Source: Spodoptera frugiperda (Eukaryota > Arthropoda > Insecta > Lepidoptera > Noctuidae). Taken from it: a DNA stretch of 64,000 bases. Positions 32,702 through 45,275 of the stretch are shown piece after piece; the first letter of the stretch is position 1, and each line of letters starts with the position of its first letter. The notes beneath the pieces are model-generated. The model was not told the origin of the DNA. It searched no databases and was given only the letters and a program-made list of their open reading frames with translations. The stretch is from contig NC_064212.1 of the NCBI RefSeq assembly GCF_023101765.2, forward strand, positions 4,898,001 through 4,962,000, in the 5' to 3' direction. Position numbers and translations under genes: made by a program.

Positions 32702-33837
32702 CTAATGATCAAATAGAAACACATATTCAAGCAACTTATGTAGGTATATCCAAAACTAAATCTCCACTCATCATCACACACGTAAACAGCAAAACATTCC
32801 AAGTTCAATGTCACGGTATTTTGGCGCAAACTAACAAGAGCGGCGGTGTTGCCATTTGCGAAAAATCTTTGTGATATTTGCCAGTAGTTTGTAACTGGTG
32901 GAACGAGTTGCGGATTTTTATTTGATAATTAAAAATATTTGTTAATTGGTTTTGGTTGGTAACCGGACTTCTGAGATTGGTCATGGCTGATAGAAAATTA
33001 TTATTATAATAGATTTTATCGATATATCGTTTCCAAGTACTCGTAAAACAGGATCCGAAGAAATAAAAGAGTTTTTAACGTTATGGGATATAAATAATGA
33101 CTTACAAATAGAAAATGAAGCGAATAAAAAATAAATTGGATTAGGTATCATAAATATTGGGTTACATTAATGGTGTGTTCTATTTCTGTCGCTTTGTAAC
33201 ATATACATAATAATTATGTAACTTCTTTTTGTCTCCAAAAGCTTGTTTAAATATTAAATACATTTTGTGTGACAGAAAGCAATAACCTCTGAATAACATA
33301 TGAAAACGTCTTTTTTATGACAGCAGGAAGCCTTTAAAAGTTACCTAGTTTTTGAAGAAAAAGACTACGGAGTATGAGAATTTTATCTCACTAAAACTAT
33401 CCTAATGGTCATCATCAGCCCCTACGAGGGTGTACTCGATCCTCTTAATGGTCTAAATAGACTAGCTTCAGAGACTGTCCAATATGCCTAGGTACTAGTA
33501 GCTAGTACTGGTAGTAGCTACCTAGTAGGTATGCCTACTAAACTTTAACCACAAATCGAACTCGAGACACTCAACCACAAAAACTTAAAACATTACCAAG
33601 ACAAATATTACTTTTTTCCATATAACACCTTCTCGGAATCTTCAAAAGAAACACCGAAACATTACCTCACACGCGTTACACTGAACTTTAACGAGCTAAT
33701 AAATATGGCCTCGTGACCGAATAGCATTAAAATTAACAGTTAACTGACCTTGAGATGACACTAACAAACGTGAACCCTGATATACTGCACGATGACTGAA
33801 ACCGACGTTTGACCCTCAAAATGTCAAACACATGTAC

Positions 33838-33984
33838 CATTTTTTTTGAGGAGATAATCTTCCAATATCTTCTCCCGCCTTTGGTAAGGGAGTGTCAGAC
33901 TCTTACTGACTAAAAACCACCCCATTTCTACTCCTGCTTTATGAGCCGGAGCGGTAAAACCGCTAGGTAGTCAGCGACTCCGGA
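33838..33984 (-). mobile_element. Family A SINE-like copy with 12-bp target duplication
   Basis: The poly(T) end (CATTTTTTTTGAGGAG) through CTAGGTAGTCAGCGACTCCG is family A reversed. It is flanked by AAACACATGTAC at 33826-33837 and 33985-33996 (12 of 12). Confidence 0.9.
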
Positions 33985-34249
33985 AAACACATGTACTCAT
34001 ACAACTTTATTCCATTAGTTTGTGTGTTTGAGAAAAGGTATAAATTGGAAGCGAGCGACATGCAGACGATGTGTTGTCGCTTCATGTCGCTACGACACGT
34101 CATTATGACTTGTCACTACAGTCATGATTTCAAACTACAACAAAGGCTCTACTCATCCGCGGTCGGGTGACATTGGCGTCTGCTGCTCGACGACGCGTCG
34201 CTAACTACGGAGGCAATAGTAAAGTCATAGGAAAACATAGAAACCTGTA

Positions 34250-34358
34250 GCTTTGCCGCGTCTGCGCACGCTGCTCATGATGAAGAGTCCCTCTGTGACT
34301 CAGAGCTAGTAGAGCTTTTCTTTAAACCGTGATTTTAGTTAATTTAGTATGTCTCACA
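34250..34358 (+). repeat. Family D copy
   Basis: GCTGCTCATGATGAAGAGTC, CCTCTGTGACTCAGAGCTAG, then AAACCGTGATTTTAGTTAAT and TAGTATGTCTCAC match the copies near 30436 and 45010. Confidence 0.65.
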
Positions 34359-35737
34359 AAAATAGTATAGTATGTTACTGTATAGGCAGAGAGATAGTAC
34401 AGACACGTACTGGTTGAAATGTTCAGTAGGAACATAAAGTTTCTAATCGTGTTCGTCGTTTAGTCAAAGGGTCATCTCCTACCACAAGTAATTATGTGTT
34501 AAGTATTCTGTTACATTCGTTGTTTTAATTAACAACATCTTCAAACAATCTTTATTGAAAACTCATAAAATTACGAAACACCAATTAAAACGAGCCTACA
34601 GACGAACCGACCTCACATAAAACTTGTATTTGTACATCTTATCCGATATAAGGTTTCAAAACTTAATACACGAACACGAACGTAATATACACAGTCATTT
34701 GGGTAAGTGGCGCTGGCGGTGACAAACTGGGAGGCTTTATCGATGAAGAAAGCCTCAGAATAGATAAGTTGATTGATTACATTCACTTGTGAAACACTAC
34801 TTCATTAGCCACGCGTTTAAAGTACACAAGAAACGAGCGCGGTTTAAAAGACATCAACGCGTTTATTTAAACGAAAATTTTATCATAAACAAATACGGTG
34901 ATTCTTTGTTTTAGTATTATCTTAGCAAATAAGGAAATGATGACTACCATTGCCAGTCCTGTAATCACACGATAAGTCGGCACTAAGTTCGCAGCGGTTC
35001 CTGATTGGGTATATTAAGTTTAAAAAGTAATAAAATGACAATCGTGAATATTCATAAGGCAGATTGCCGTTTCGCGTATAAAAACATCAAGTTGTAGCCT
35101 TGAACCATTGCGCAACGTGCTGGCATTTGTCCTAACGCGTCTACGTCAATTGTTAGTGGTCGAGGGTCCACGTACCTTTCGAAATGGTATACGAACATCC
35201 GATTTGATTACATGTAGTACATAAGTACATAGTTGTCCGATTCGTCGCGATAATATCGAGTTGTCGAACTAATTCGTTATTACCCAAGACGTCCTTCGCT
35301 TGACGTGATCGAGTGGCGGCGGAGCTTAATTGTGAGACACAGAATCCGAGCCATTGCATTGTTGTTACTTGTAACGAAAAACAATCCTTCGTGGGATAAC
35401 CTTTTTACCCGATTGCATTAAGACTTATCGATTGTTAAAACGAGTTAAGTTTGCGTTTGCTATCTGTCCTTCAAACCTATTGGTTAAGTTCGTAATTATA
35501 TTCAATTATTCTTTAGTTAATATTTTAATGGTCCGTCACTATTAAATTGTTGCGATATCCGAGACGGATATAAAAGTTAATGAAAAGTGTTTTTTAATTA
35601 ACAGTTTTTTACATTGTAATGTTACAAACTGTTGTTTATGTGTGGCAACTTGTAACCAAACGATGTTTCATTTGAAATGTCAAGTCCACGACCATAGAGA
35701 GATGGGTCGTTTTGAAATTTATCTGTAGTCTCTGTAG

Positions 35738-36050
35738 AAATGCCTCGTTGGTCAAGTGATCGCAAGTGCGACTGCCGGATAATCTCGGGTTCGATTCCCG
35801 GTCGGGCAAAGTATTGCTGGGCTTTTTTCGGTTTTTCCAAATATTTCTCAGTAGCAGCACGGAATTATGGATGTAATTATGCCCGATATGACGGAATGGA
35901 ATTATGCCCAGTATATGGCAATAGGCTGACCCACTATTACATGGGACTTATAATACAAATGGTGATAACTGGGTGTACATTGTATAGCGACATTACGTGC
36001 TGTAATGTGCATCTCTGCCTAACTCTTTAAGAATAAAAAGGCGTGACAAT
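35738..36050 (+). repeat. Family B tRNA-derived SINE, near full length
   Basis: ATGCCTCGTTGGTCAAGTGA, a B box GGTTCGATTCCCGGTCGGGC, AAAGTATTGCTGGGC, CAGTAGCAGCACGG, GGTGTACATTGTATAGCGAC, GTGCATCTCTGCC and AAAAGGCGTGAC. The head resembles a tRNA. Overlapping reading frames here are repeat-derived. Confidence 0.85.
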
Positions 36051-37224
36051 GATATCTCTGTAGAAATTGAAGGTACCTCTTTGTAACCTGCTTTTATAAA
36101 TAGTACAATATATAGCTAGTTTAGAAATACGATGAGAATCAACAAGAGTTATGTATTGTAATTATTATAATGCCTTCTTTGAAGTTACTACTCATGCCTG
36201 CAGGGCTCCCGCTCTTTCAACAAAGCTGCGGTCATAAGGTCTATGCAAAGATTTATCGTCCATTAGTTCTGTTGAAATATTACAACTATTTCAATACTAT
36301 TACAGTTACATAGTTAGTTTAAATATGGAATGTGTTAACTACATAATAAGAAACGTACCTATGTTATTGTGGTCGAATTAGTTTTTATATTTTGATAAGA
36401 CAAATAGTTCTCGATGTATTTTTCAGTGAAATTTCTTCTAACGATATGCTTTAAAGTTCACAAACACAAGATTGTTTTAGTAGTTTCTTTTTAATACATA
36501 TTTTGGTATTGGTAGCAACTAAGCTTACGGCCTGCCTGATGTTAAGTTATCACCATATCAAGTAAAAAAAGCAGTCATGTTATTTTATTGAAGTTACTTA
36601 TTGTGTTTACTTTTAAATTTCATTAAATTTATTATTTTTTCTAATTTTTCGCTTGATAAATGGTGGAATGTATTTGGAACTAATCAAGTTTGTAACAACT
36701 CATCTGTGTACCTACATTCAATGCAAATAAATGATACATCTGCAACTCAAGTTTTCTTTATGAAGCTTAAAACATGAGCATATTGCCAGGCATAAATAGG
36801 TAATCCACACATTCTAAACTCATCATTACACGATTAAATCTACGACATAATTAGTAATTGAATGTTAGAATGTAAACATGTTTCCCAGCATAACTTTGTC
36901 GTCTAATTAAATCAAGTGAAGTTGACTAATTGAATTGTCGCGAGTAAATTGATGCATCCGTCTTATAATTTAATTTTTTAAAGGAAAACCATTAATTTAA
37001 AATAAGCAACATATTTTATAGTTGTGATTAATTGATACAAACGGGATTAGGCAATGTTATTCGGTCAAGCACATTGTACCTAGTCTTGTTTCTTTACACA
37101 ACTGTTTTTTTATCATTATTTTATTTATAAGGTTTATTCTATAAAGAAATTGACACTCCGATTACTGCATACAATAGATACTCAACATTAAATAATTGTT
37201 AACAATAGGAAAAATCAATCTTAA

Positions 37225-37330
37225 GGGTACTTTTCCACCAGAGATGTGCTATGTTGTTTAGGATATGTTTGGCTCCCACCAATCATATTCATTGATACAC
37301 ATAACTTAGCATTGGTGGAAACGGTTACTA
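37225..37330. repeat. Short repeat-like hairpin segment
   Basis: TTTTCCACCAGAGATGTGCT at the left and ATTGGTGGAAACGG at the right give CCACCA/TGGTGG inverted edges. I have the impression of a common moth repeat but see no second copy in this window. Confidence 0.35.
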
Positions 37331-40300
37331 TTTTTTATATGGAAAGATGCATGCTATGGATGGCTTCCCTACTTTCTATACATCGTATACACAAGCTGCG
37401 CATCTTCCTCGCTCAGCTTAAAATAGGTTAATTCTTTAAGAAACAAATCACTAATGAATTTACGAAAAAGTAATTTCAACTTAATTTTCATTCACAAAGG
37501 GACTAAAGTCCGAACGTTATTAAAAACTTACTTGAATACTTGGCGAATTAACAAAAAAAGGATCATAAATTGCTCTCCATCCGTCTTGTAGGACGATCTA
37601 CGTAAATAATTACTTAAGTAGCGACAGAGAACTAGTCACGACTTCTCAACATAGTAACAAAACATCAAAGTTAAAGTTTTGTGGTTAGAAGTTACTTAAA
37701 CCAAGTTTGACTACTTGTCTGGTGTACTTAGGAACAAGTACTTAGAATTGTGTTCTAGAACTGGAGAGCCTCCTTCTTTTTTGAGGTCATTTATTAGATT
37801 TTCTTGTTGTGAAACCTTTAAAAGCCTTATAGGATTGCATTTTTGTCAACGGAAAAAAAGACGTTATGAATTGGTTTTTGATTGGTTCATCTCATTAAAA
37901 TGCATACTGATGATGCGACATTTGACTATTTAACGTTTGGATGTGATTTTTTTTTAATTGTCATGTTTCCTCTGCCTTTTCCTCGTTGGTTAAGTGTTTT
38001 CAAATAGGTATGACTATCGAGAGTAGCTATGGGTCTCTGTAAGAATCTCGCATTAGCTATTACTAGCAAGCATTAGCTATACTTTTTACTCTTACTAGAT
38101 TGTGCGAAACTTCGTCCGTCCTTCGAAAATTCAGCTAGATATCATGATATCAATATCAATATTCGCTGCACAACTAAATAAATGATCAGTTTAATACATC
38201 TCTAATACAATAGGGACAGATAAAGTAACTGGTGAAAGAAGTCACAAAAAAGTTTTCATCTTCAGCAACTTGATTCAAGTTAGATACTTAGAACTTAGTT
38301 CTTTGCCGTTAAAGTTCGCAAAGGAAATAAGTTAAGAGAGATAACCTCGGGATATGACGGTTAAAGTATTGTTCTCAACTGATTCTCATTAGCATTAGTA
38401 GATGTCAGCGGCAGCACTGTACGTTCGAGGTCGAGAGTGCAGGTTCAATTTCTGACAGTTGCAATAATCATTCTTTAAAGTTATGCCAGTAAGCGATTAA
38501 GGGAGAGAGAATACAGATACAGTTATTATTTTAATTTACTTTTAATAATAATTATACATTACATTTTATTCTGATTAAAATAACTGTACCCTCAGTACGA
38601 GTATGTTTTACGTTGAACGAAAACGAAACGAGAGCGCGAAAAAAGGGAATTAAAACTTTACCCTAAATCAGTCTTATTTCTAAATCTTGTTACAAATATT
38701 GAAATCTAAGAGCTTATTTTACCTCAACATCGACCCAAAGCCCTTGTAATTTGATGTCACACTTTTAATCACGAGACTAAGCCGGTAGTCAAAATTAAAA
38801 TTTAAACGCAATGAATAAATAAATATATTATTATTATTTGAAAATAAGTTATTTAACTTTAACTTTGATATATGATATGTCATAATACAATAAGTGTATA
38901 CCAACTTCATTTAAGATTTATTTTTTTCTATTGTATTCTTTAGCTACTTATGTAAATTATTTTTTCATTGAAGTTATTTATAATTTATTATAGTGTCATG
39001 TATTTTTATGTATTTTTTATTTTGACTATACTTCCTTGAAGGATTAAGTTACTTGTAAATAGAAGCTCTAGTTCGTAATTTCCAAGTTATTTCTGATAAA
39101 AAAATGATTAACACACTAACTACCGTACTCAGAGACGTTTAATGTTTACTTAAACTATTCCTTAGCAAAGATTTTGTTCCAAAAACAATTGCTAAGAAAT
39201 GTGTTTTTCGATTAAATGATTCTGAGTGCATCTGTCAATAACTAATGTCTTGATAGCACCTATTGTTTGTAACTATCGCGGGAAAAAGTCGCGGTAAATA
39301 AATAGATTACATAATATAATATTCATAGTTACATTCACAGGTTTAAGCATTAAGCTTAATAAACAAAGGCTACAAAGAAAACAAAAGCGTGTGATAAAAA
39401 AAAAGTAAATAAAGCAAAATGAATTAAGAATATTATTAAAAACTAAATACATAATACATCTAGATATATTTTCCTTTAATTTTGGACGCAAATGTATTTC
39501 TAATTTTACGACCAATCATAGGCATTTATAAGCTCAATTTAAATTCGGACATTTATATCAAACTCCTTCGATTTCAGCTGATGACGTAATTAAAATCAAA
39601 ATAATGATGAAGATGATGTTTCTTATGTATTAACACACAAAATTATACCTATTGCCTATTAAAATAAAATTCAAATTCATAATAATATGTGTTATTTTAG
39701 TGCGTAGGTTTAGAATTAGGCTAAACATTTATAATAGAAATCTAGATTTTGAAATAGCTTAATATTATTATAAATCAATTTATAAGTTTAACATCAACTT
39801 TATTATTAACATAATATAAATATTCTGATCTACATTCCGATCTAAAATGTCAAACTATGACGTTTTTATATGTAAATGTGACTCGATATTTTTATATAGT
39901 AATCTTCCTAATATAACTTTTCTCACGAAAAACAATTCGAAGTTTGAATTAAGATAAAATTGAGCACACAAATGGTAAGCCGTTTATTAAAAAAAAACTA
40001 TTATTAAGTTATTTTTATTGTCACGTTTTTTATGATATTCTAATTCGAATTAAGTATAGAAAGACTGGCACGAAATAATGTCATTGGACTTTATTTTTAA
40101 ACCGCCTCCACGAACACGCAGCCGCCTCTAGAGTCGATCGTTTATCAGTAATGTTAATAATCAGAAACAGGTTCCATTAGCTTGACACCCGAATATTACT
40201 TAACTCACATATTTTCGTGTCGCATACAATAAATATTTGAAAGTCCACATCTTTCAGTGTTGTCGACCTCCACAGTCGACAATGTTAAATTTTGAAACAC

Positions 40301-40942
40301 TATTTTGATGTTTAACATTAGCGAATTATTTAAATATTCTTAAGGTTATTTTAAACCACAGGACGAAGTCGTCGCGTCGTCAGTGAGTTGCGGTTAAGTT
40401 ATTCGCGCGTTTGATTTTGATTTTCTTCGGGCACCGCATTGTGTCCTCGAGTGTACCCGACGCGGGCGCAGTAACCGATAAGTCTCATCAGTTTGAAAGT
40501 CTAGCACGTGACGAAACTTCATAGAAAAGGGCTCTCAGACATGTTCTCAGCATCAGTGCGATGTGTTGCAACTGCGGCTTGACACACATACTGTGTACGC
40601 CTGTAACCCACAACAGTCTGTACTCTAAGGACACTCGCGGACTCAGTAATTTTCGCGTCAAATTTGACGAGAGCAATCATCGCATGAATGAATTGCCGCA
40701 ACTCGACTCGTCTGCGATAACCGCGGGGTGCGACTCTAAATTAACTTTAAGCTCGGGCTTATGCAACGACGCATTATCAAAATAAGATGCATTGAGTTGT
40801 TTGTGCGTGAAGAAATATTTTTGAAGCCGACTTGCAAGCTTAATTTTTGTTGCGCAAATTTTTTGTTGTATTTTTTCCTAAAGGTTAATCTATCCTTGAA
40901 TGTTCCCATATCATCCCTGTACCCTTAGCCAAGTTCACTTAC

Positions 40943-41003
40943 CTTTATTGTTGATTTAAATAAATACACGGCGGGAAAAATCACAGAGTCACTGTTGTAA
41001 TAG
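40943..41003 (-). other. slf: slf non-coding exon 1 (5' UTR)
   Basis: A strong donor AATAAAG|GTAAGT (GT at 40942-40941) lies 80-90 bases downstream of a consensus TATA box on the same strand as slf. Splicing it to 23976 places AAAG directly before the ATG, giving A at -3, a good initiation context. The 5' boundary is an estimate from TATA spacing. Candidate initiators are the ATTACAACAGT stretch or the bases just upstream of it. The resulting intron 1 is 16,966 nt. The link to exon 2 is inferred from position, strand and splice signals, without transcript evidence. Confidence 0.6.
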
Positions 41004-41026
41004 CGCGCGGCAAGTTTGGGCTTGGT

Positions 41027-41034
41027 CTTTTATA
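41027..41034 (-). promoter_or_regulatory. slf: TATA box of the slf promoter
   Basis: TATAAAAG reads on the minus strand from 41034 to 41027. Upstream of it (41040-41090) is a short, very GC-rich stretch (GCGCGCGC, GGCGCCG) that stands out from the AT-rich surroundings and may be a proximal promoter element. TATA promoters are typical of strongly pulsed genes such as cuticle genes. Confidence 0.65.
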
Positions 41035-41523
41035 GTCGGCGTAGCGGGGATGCGCCGCGTGCGCGCGCGCTGGGGGGACGGCGCCGACACGTACGTCCAC
41101 ATGACTGCTAAAGGTGACCTCACACCTCACTTACCTGTCTTCTTCTTTACATTACAGACCCTTGCTGAATTAGTTTCAGTAGATATTTTACTACTCTCGT
41201 TGACCAAACATTTCTGCTATCTATCTACCTCTACAAGTTCTAAACTATGTGTTATTTGTGTAATTTCACACATGCTTACATTTATTGAATTATTTTAAAA
41301 TAATCTATAGATACTTAACTGGATTAAACTATTTAAACGATTGATTTCGTGGCGAATGTTTTTGATATGAAGAGAATATATCGGCGGCGTAGCACCTTCG
41401 TAGCTACCAATATTTCAGTTTTGAAAAACAATTAGATCAAATTATTTCTATATTAAGAAGAAGAACGTGACAAAACAAGGCCTAAAATTAATAATACAAT
41501 TATTATCTATGACATAAAACACA

Positions 41524-42866
41524 TCTATACATATAATAAAATCGTAGAAAAGTGCTGTCTGTACATTGAAAATAAAAATAAAAAAAATAGTAGGGGTTAT
41601 TGTTATGTCGATGTCGAACCCAAAAATGTAATTAACTTTTTTTTTGTCTGTTTGTCTGTTTGTCTGTTTGTCTGTTTGTCTGTTTGTCTGTTTGTCTGTT
41701 TGTCTGTTTGTCTGTTTGTCTGTTCGTCTGTGCGCGCTAATCTCAGAAACGGCTGATCCGAGTTGGATGCGGTTTTCACGAATATATTGTGGGATGCTTA
41801 AATTTACATTTAGTGTTTGTTTCATGTCAATCGGTTCATAAATAAAAAAGTTATGTCAAATTAAAGAATCACGTCGAACATTCTATGCTTATACCATTAA
41901 TCTCCGCAACTATTTGACGGATTTGGTTGAAATTTGGTACAGATATAGTTTAGAACCTTAGAAAGGACATAGATATATTTTTATTTCAAAAATCAAAAAA
42001 TAAAAATAAGAAATAAATTATTTATAAATAATTCTATGTCGATCGTTACACGACTTCGGTTCATGTTATTGTTTTAATTCATCGAAAAAAGTAAATAAAT
42101 AGTAAAAAGGTATGAAAAAAATAATATCAATATAATTAAAATTTTAGTACAAAGAAAATGCCCGAACGGAGTATAAATAAATAATCCAAGTTGTCTTTAT
42201 CCTCGATAGATCGAAATAGATCGCGCTATGGTTTCGTTACATTCATTTGGTTGGGTATCGGCCGAGCGCTTCGGTACTATCGTAGAAAAAGTGTATTATC
42301 AGTCGTATGATTATTTGTCTGTAGTGGTCCTGCTGTTTCGTATATTCTAAATTGGTTTCGTTGTATTTGTCAATTAATAAGTTTATTTGTTGGGTTTTCC
42401 TGGTTTTTTGGTTAAACTATTTAACGTAGGTTTAGTTTGATATCGATTATTAGTAGTTACTGTAGTTAGTTTTTTTAATAAAATTGTAAGTCTAATTTAT
42501 AAATTAATTAGATTAGATTTAAGTCGTTTCTTTTAAATTATTTAGTTTAAGCTTGGTTATTATAGCATAGAGGATAGGTTGTAATATAGTTTCTTTTTTA
42601 ATTGTTATAATTCGTAATTCGTAGCTTTCTTTAGTTTTAAGTTAGTTTAAGTCCGTTTTTAAACTATTTTTTCAATGCCCTAAGTGAGTATACATCTATT
42701 AAATTCAAACGCAGAGCTCATTATGTTGATTTTTGAAGAGTTCCCTGGAATATCTTCCACATCTCATTTTTGAAGAGATCCCGCGAGATCGGGAACTATG
42801 TGGTTAAAACCAAAAATTTGCCGGAAGTCACTATTCCACGCGAACGAAGTCGCGGGCAAAAGCTAG
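41524..42866 (+). mobile_element. Helitron-like non-autonomous element
   Basis: It begins TCTATACATATAATAAAATC after an A and ends in CTAG (42863-42866) before a T, matching Helitron insertion between A and T. Twelve bases before the end is a hairpin with CGCG stems (42839-42842 and 42851-42854). There are no inverted repeats or target duplication. A (TTTGTCTG)n tract lies inside. No Rep/helicase coding is seen. The alternative is a truncated LINE tail with a similar end. Confidence 0.6.
41643..41730 (+). repeat. (TTTGTCTG)11 microsatellite
   Basis: Ten perfect 8-base units are followed by one with T to C. On the minus strand the tract creates an artificial Asn/Arg/Gln/Thr/Asp/Lys repeat inside an open reading frame (41448-41825), which is not a gene. 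The tract is internal to the Helitron-like element. Confidence 0.95.
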
Positions 42867-43261
42867 TCATATATATATCGATAAATCAACATAAATATTT
42901 AGATTATTAAGTTCGTAGCGCGTCTTATTGAGCCCATAAAACCTGATTTCACACATGATCCAATTCAATCGAAATTTTAGAAGACAGGTCTAGATTTTTA
43001 ATAACTTCCTCGGTTTTAAAAGAAGATCAGGAAATAACAAATCACTTTGATATTATTAGATTAACATAAAATGCTAAGTATCTAAATAAGTGCAGGGTCA
43101 AATATCAACACTTAATTTTATGGCCCATAAAAGCCTCTATTATGACGATTTACTTTTCATAGAAGACTATTAAATACCTACGCATGTTAGAAGCTTCTCA
43201 TTTGAATAGGTATAGTCATTAAATTATACAATAGATAGAGATATTCCTAATGAGGGAAGAA
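42867..43261. other. AT-rich stretch, nothing recognised
   Basis: No open frame or repeat end identified. Confidence 0.5.
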
Positions 43262-43432
43262 TAAAGCTGGGTTACCGGAGGCCAAATGACATCCAACCAC
43301 CCTTAAATTCCTAACCCCAAAAGGCCGGAAACGCACTTGTCATGCCTCTGGTGTTTCGGGTGTCCATGGGCAGCGGTTAATGCTTACCACCAGGTGATTT
43401 ATCTCGTTTACCGGTTCAATACACAAAAAAAA
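43262..43432 (+). repeat. Family C fragment, 3' half
   Basis: GGGTTACCGGAGGCCAAATG, AATTCCTAACCCCAAAAGGC, GGTGTTTCGGGTGTCCATGG, ACCAGGTGATTTATCTCG and an A-run. The 5' half is absent. Confidence 0.75.
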
Positions 43433-43979
43433 ATTCACCACAGGAACTACGTTTCGCCAATATAATTGCCATAAATACGATTTTGTAAAAACATGTCATT
43501 TGAAACACACTTACTTCTAACTCAGCAACGCACTGATAACTGTATTCTGGAGTTATGATGTCCATGGGACTCGCTTCGCCGATTGCTACCATCTATAAAT
43601 CTACTCGTCTGTCAATAATTTAGAAATACGTGGATAGATTAATCAAAATTCTGCGGCAGAGGCCCTAAAACGGCATAAATATTCAAATCTAGTAAGCAAC
43701 TACTGTTTTGAGCCGTTTGGGGTCGAAACAGTTGGGCAAAGGGGTCCCAGGGCGCATTCTGTTTTCAAAGATGTTCCTATTCTAGTATAAGGCATAATGT
43801 TTTAAAGAATGTATGTAATTTGGCATCATGTTTATTACTAAAATGTTTGTGTAATAAGTCAATAACTGTAGTCAGATTAGGAAAACTGCTATAACAGTGA
43901 AAAATGTTGATCTTTTTAAATATTTATGTAACAACTTTGTATTTACCGTGTTTCTGGCAAATATATCGACTCTACACGT

Positions 43980-44097
43980 GACCAGAAGGCTGGCTATTTC
44001 TTCGGTCAGAAATTAAGTCATTCAACGTGGCAATGCGGCCAGTCTTCTGGGAACGTTTACCAGTGACAGTGATGCAGACGAGTACTTTGACGCATAG
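43980..44097 (+). pseudogene. Decayed protein relic, possibly LINE polyprotein C-terminus
   Basis: From 44020 the frame reads IQRGNAASLLGTFTSDSDAD and closes at TAG (44095-44097). This tail resembles C-termini that I associate with moth non-LTR polyproteins. The preceding residues (GYFFGQKLS) are in another frame, so a frameshift is present. Low certainty. Confidence 0.35.
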
Positions 44098-44235
44098 AGG
44101 AGGGAATTTTTGTTTTTTTTTTGTTTTAGTATTTTTATTTCTTATTATTTAAGTTCTTATTTCATAAATAAATAGATCAAAAAAAAGTCTGCCTGTACCT
44201 AGCTACTTATTATTTTTTAAACGTTGCCACACTCT

Positions 44236-44403
44236 AACATTTCTCCTGTGTCGTGGGTGCGTTTACAAACATACAAGTTTACAAACTCACAGACCCGAAA
44301 CAACAATTTGTGGATCACACAAAGTATTGCTCCGTGCGTGTTTAGAACCCGCTACACGTTGCACGGCAGCCGGTTGCCCAGCCACCGCACTAACCGTGCA
44401 GTC
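44236..44403 (-). repeat. Family T, tRNA-derived SINE
   Basis: Reversed: CTCCTGTGTCGTGGGTGCGT, GACCCGAAACAACAATTTGT, AACCCGCTACACGTTGCACG, CCACCGCACTAACCGTGCAG. Confidence 0.8.
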
Positions 44404-45009
44404 GAAGTCGTCAGTCAATAATATGAATAGTAAACGCTGTGAGTCAGTTATTGACCGCGATATTGAAAGTAAATTATGCAGCCACCTACATATAGTTTTA
44501 CAGTGTTGTATAAAATTAAATATGTTTTAAGTATTTTACGCAAAATCAGATGATTCAGAATTTATTTGGAACTGATTAAATTTTCCTATCGTGACCTTCC
44601 TCTAGTTTAACATGCCATGGTTTTATTTTTTTAATTACTAAAGAGTTTAGTTTCTCATATTTTCCTTTGCTTGACCATAAGTGATAAAATCTGTCGGTCT
44701 GCTTGTTTGTTTTTCTGTCACATCAAAATTATAATATAATGATTTACATGATGATGTCCCATTACATTTAGATTAAACTTGTTCAACGGGCCTCTGCGAG
44801 TTGGCTTCGGGCCCTCGTACGCCTTCCAAAGGTCCGGGACCCTGTGGTCCCGTGCAAGGTAAAGAACATATATAATGATTTTGTAATACACATATAATAT
44901 GTAGGTCATGTGGGTTCCTTTATTGCCTTTGACTACGTGTGTAAAGCTGAAGATAAAACATTAAGTAACTATCGTAAGACATACTAAATAAACTTGAACG
45001 CATTACGTC

Positions 45010-45140
45010 AGTAGGGAGCGCGAGGTGTATCTCCGCGTCCGTGCACGCTGCTCGTGAGGAAGAGTCCCTCTGTGACCCGAAACTAGTAGAGCTTTTCTCA
45101 CTATATTTACGTGAGGAAACCGTTAGTTTTAATTAATTTA
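45010..45140 (+). repeat. Family D copy
   Basis: Shares GCACGCTGCTCGTGAGGAAG, AGTCCCTCTGTGACCCGAAA, CTAGTAGAGCTTTTCTC and ACGTGAGGAAACCGTTAG with the other copies. Confidence 0.65.
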
Positions 45141-45216
45141 CGATTTACTTATGAACCTAGGTGTCCACTTATGAATGAATGATTAAATTACTATGAACTA
45201 AATTCAGTGCAACGAT

Positions 45217-45275
45217 ACGCCTTTTATCCCCGAAGGGGTAGGCAGAGGTGCACCTTACGGCACGTAAGCATGAAC
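45217..45275 (-). repeat. Family B SINE, 3' tip
   Basis: ACGCCTTTTATCCCCGAAGG, GGTAGGCAGAGGTGCACCTT, ACGGCACGTAA. Confidence 0.75.

Larger units (their letters stand above)
23977..40942 (-). other. slf: slf intron 1 (17 kb)
   Basis: This is the inferred 5' UTR intron. It holds a pogo-like transposon (25576-27074) and repeat copies near 24851, 25353, 29615, 30436, 31128, 32607, 33838, 34250 and 35738. A moderately GC-rich patch sits at 28880-29230. The stretches 27080-28880, 36060-37200 and 37440-40340 are AT-rich with no recognisable gene. Long first introns commonly carry enhancers, but none can be defined from sequence alone. Confidence 0.5.

Noticed and set aside
35760..35810. tRNA-like sequence with a good B box
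   Set aside because: The B box and head belong to a SINE with a long shared body present in several copies. The same applies to 4883, 5590 and 56730. None shows a complete cloverleaf that I could support.
41643..41730. Regularly spaced repeats considered as CRISPR-like
   Set aside because: Simple 8-base tandem array without spacers, in an animal genome.
41448..41825. 125-codon frame with an Asn/Arg/Gln/Thr/Asp/Lys repeat
   Set aside because: It is the translation of the TTTGTCTG microsatellite on the opposite strand.
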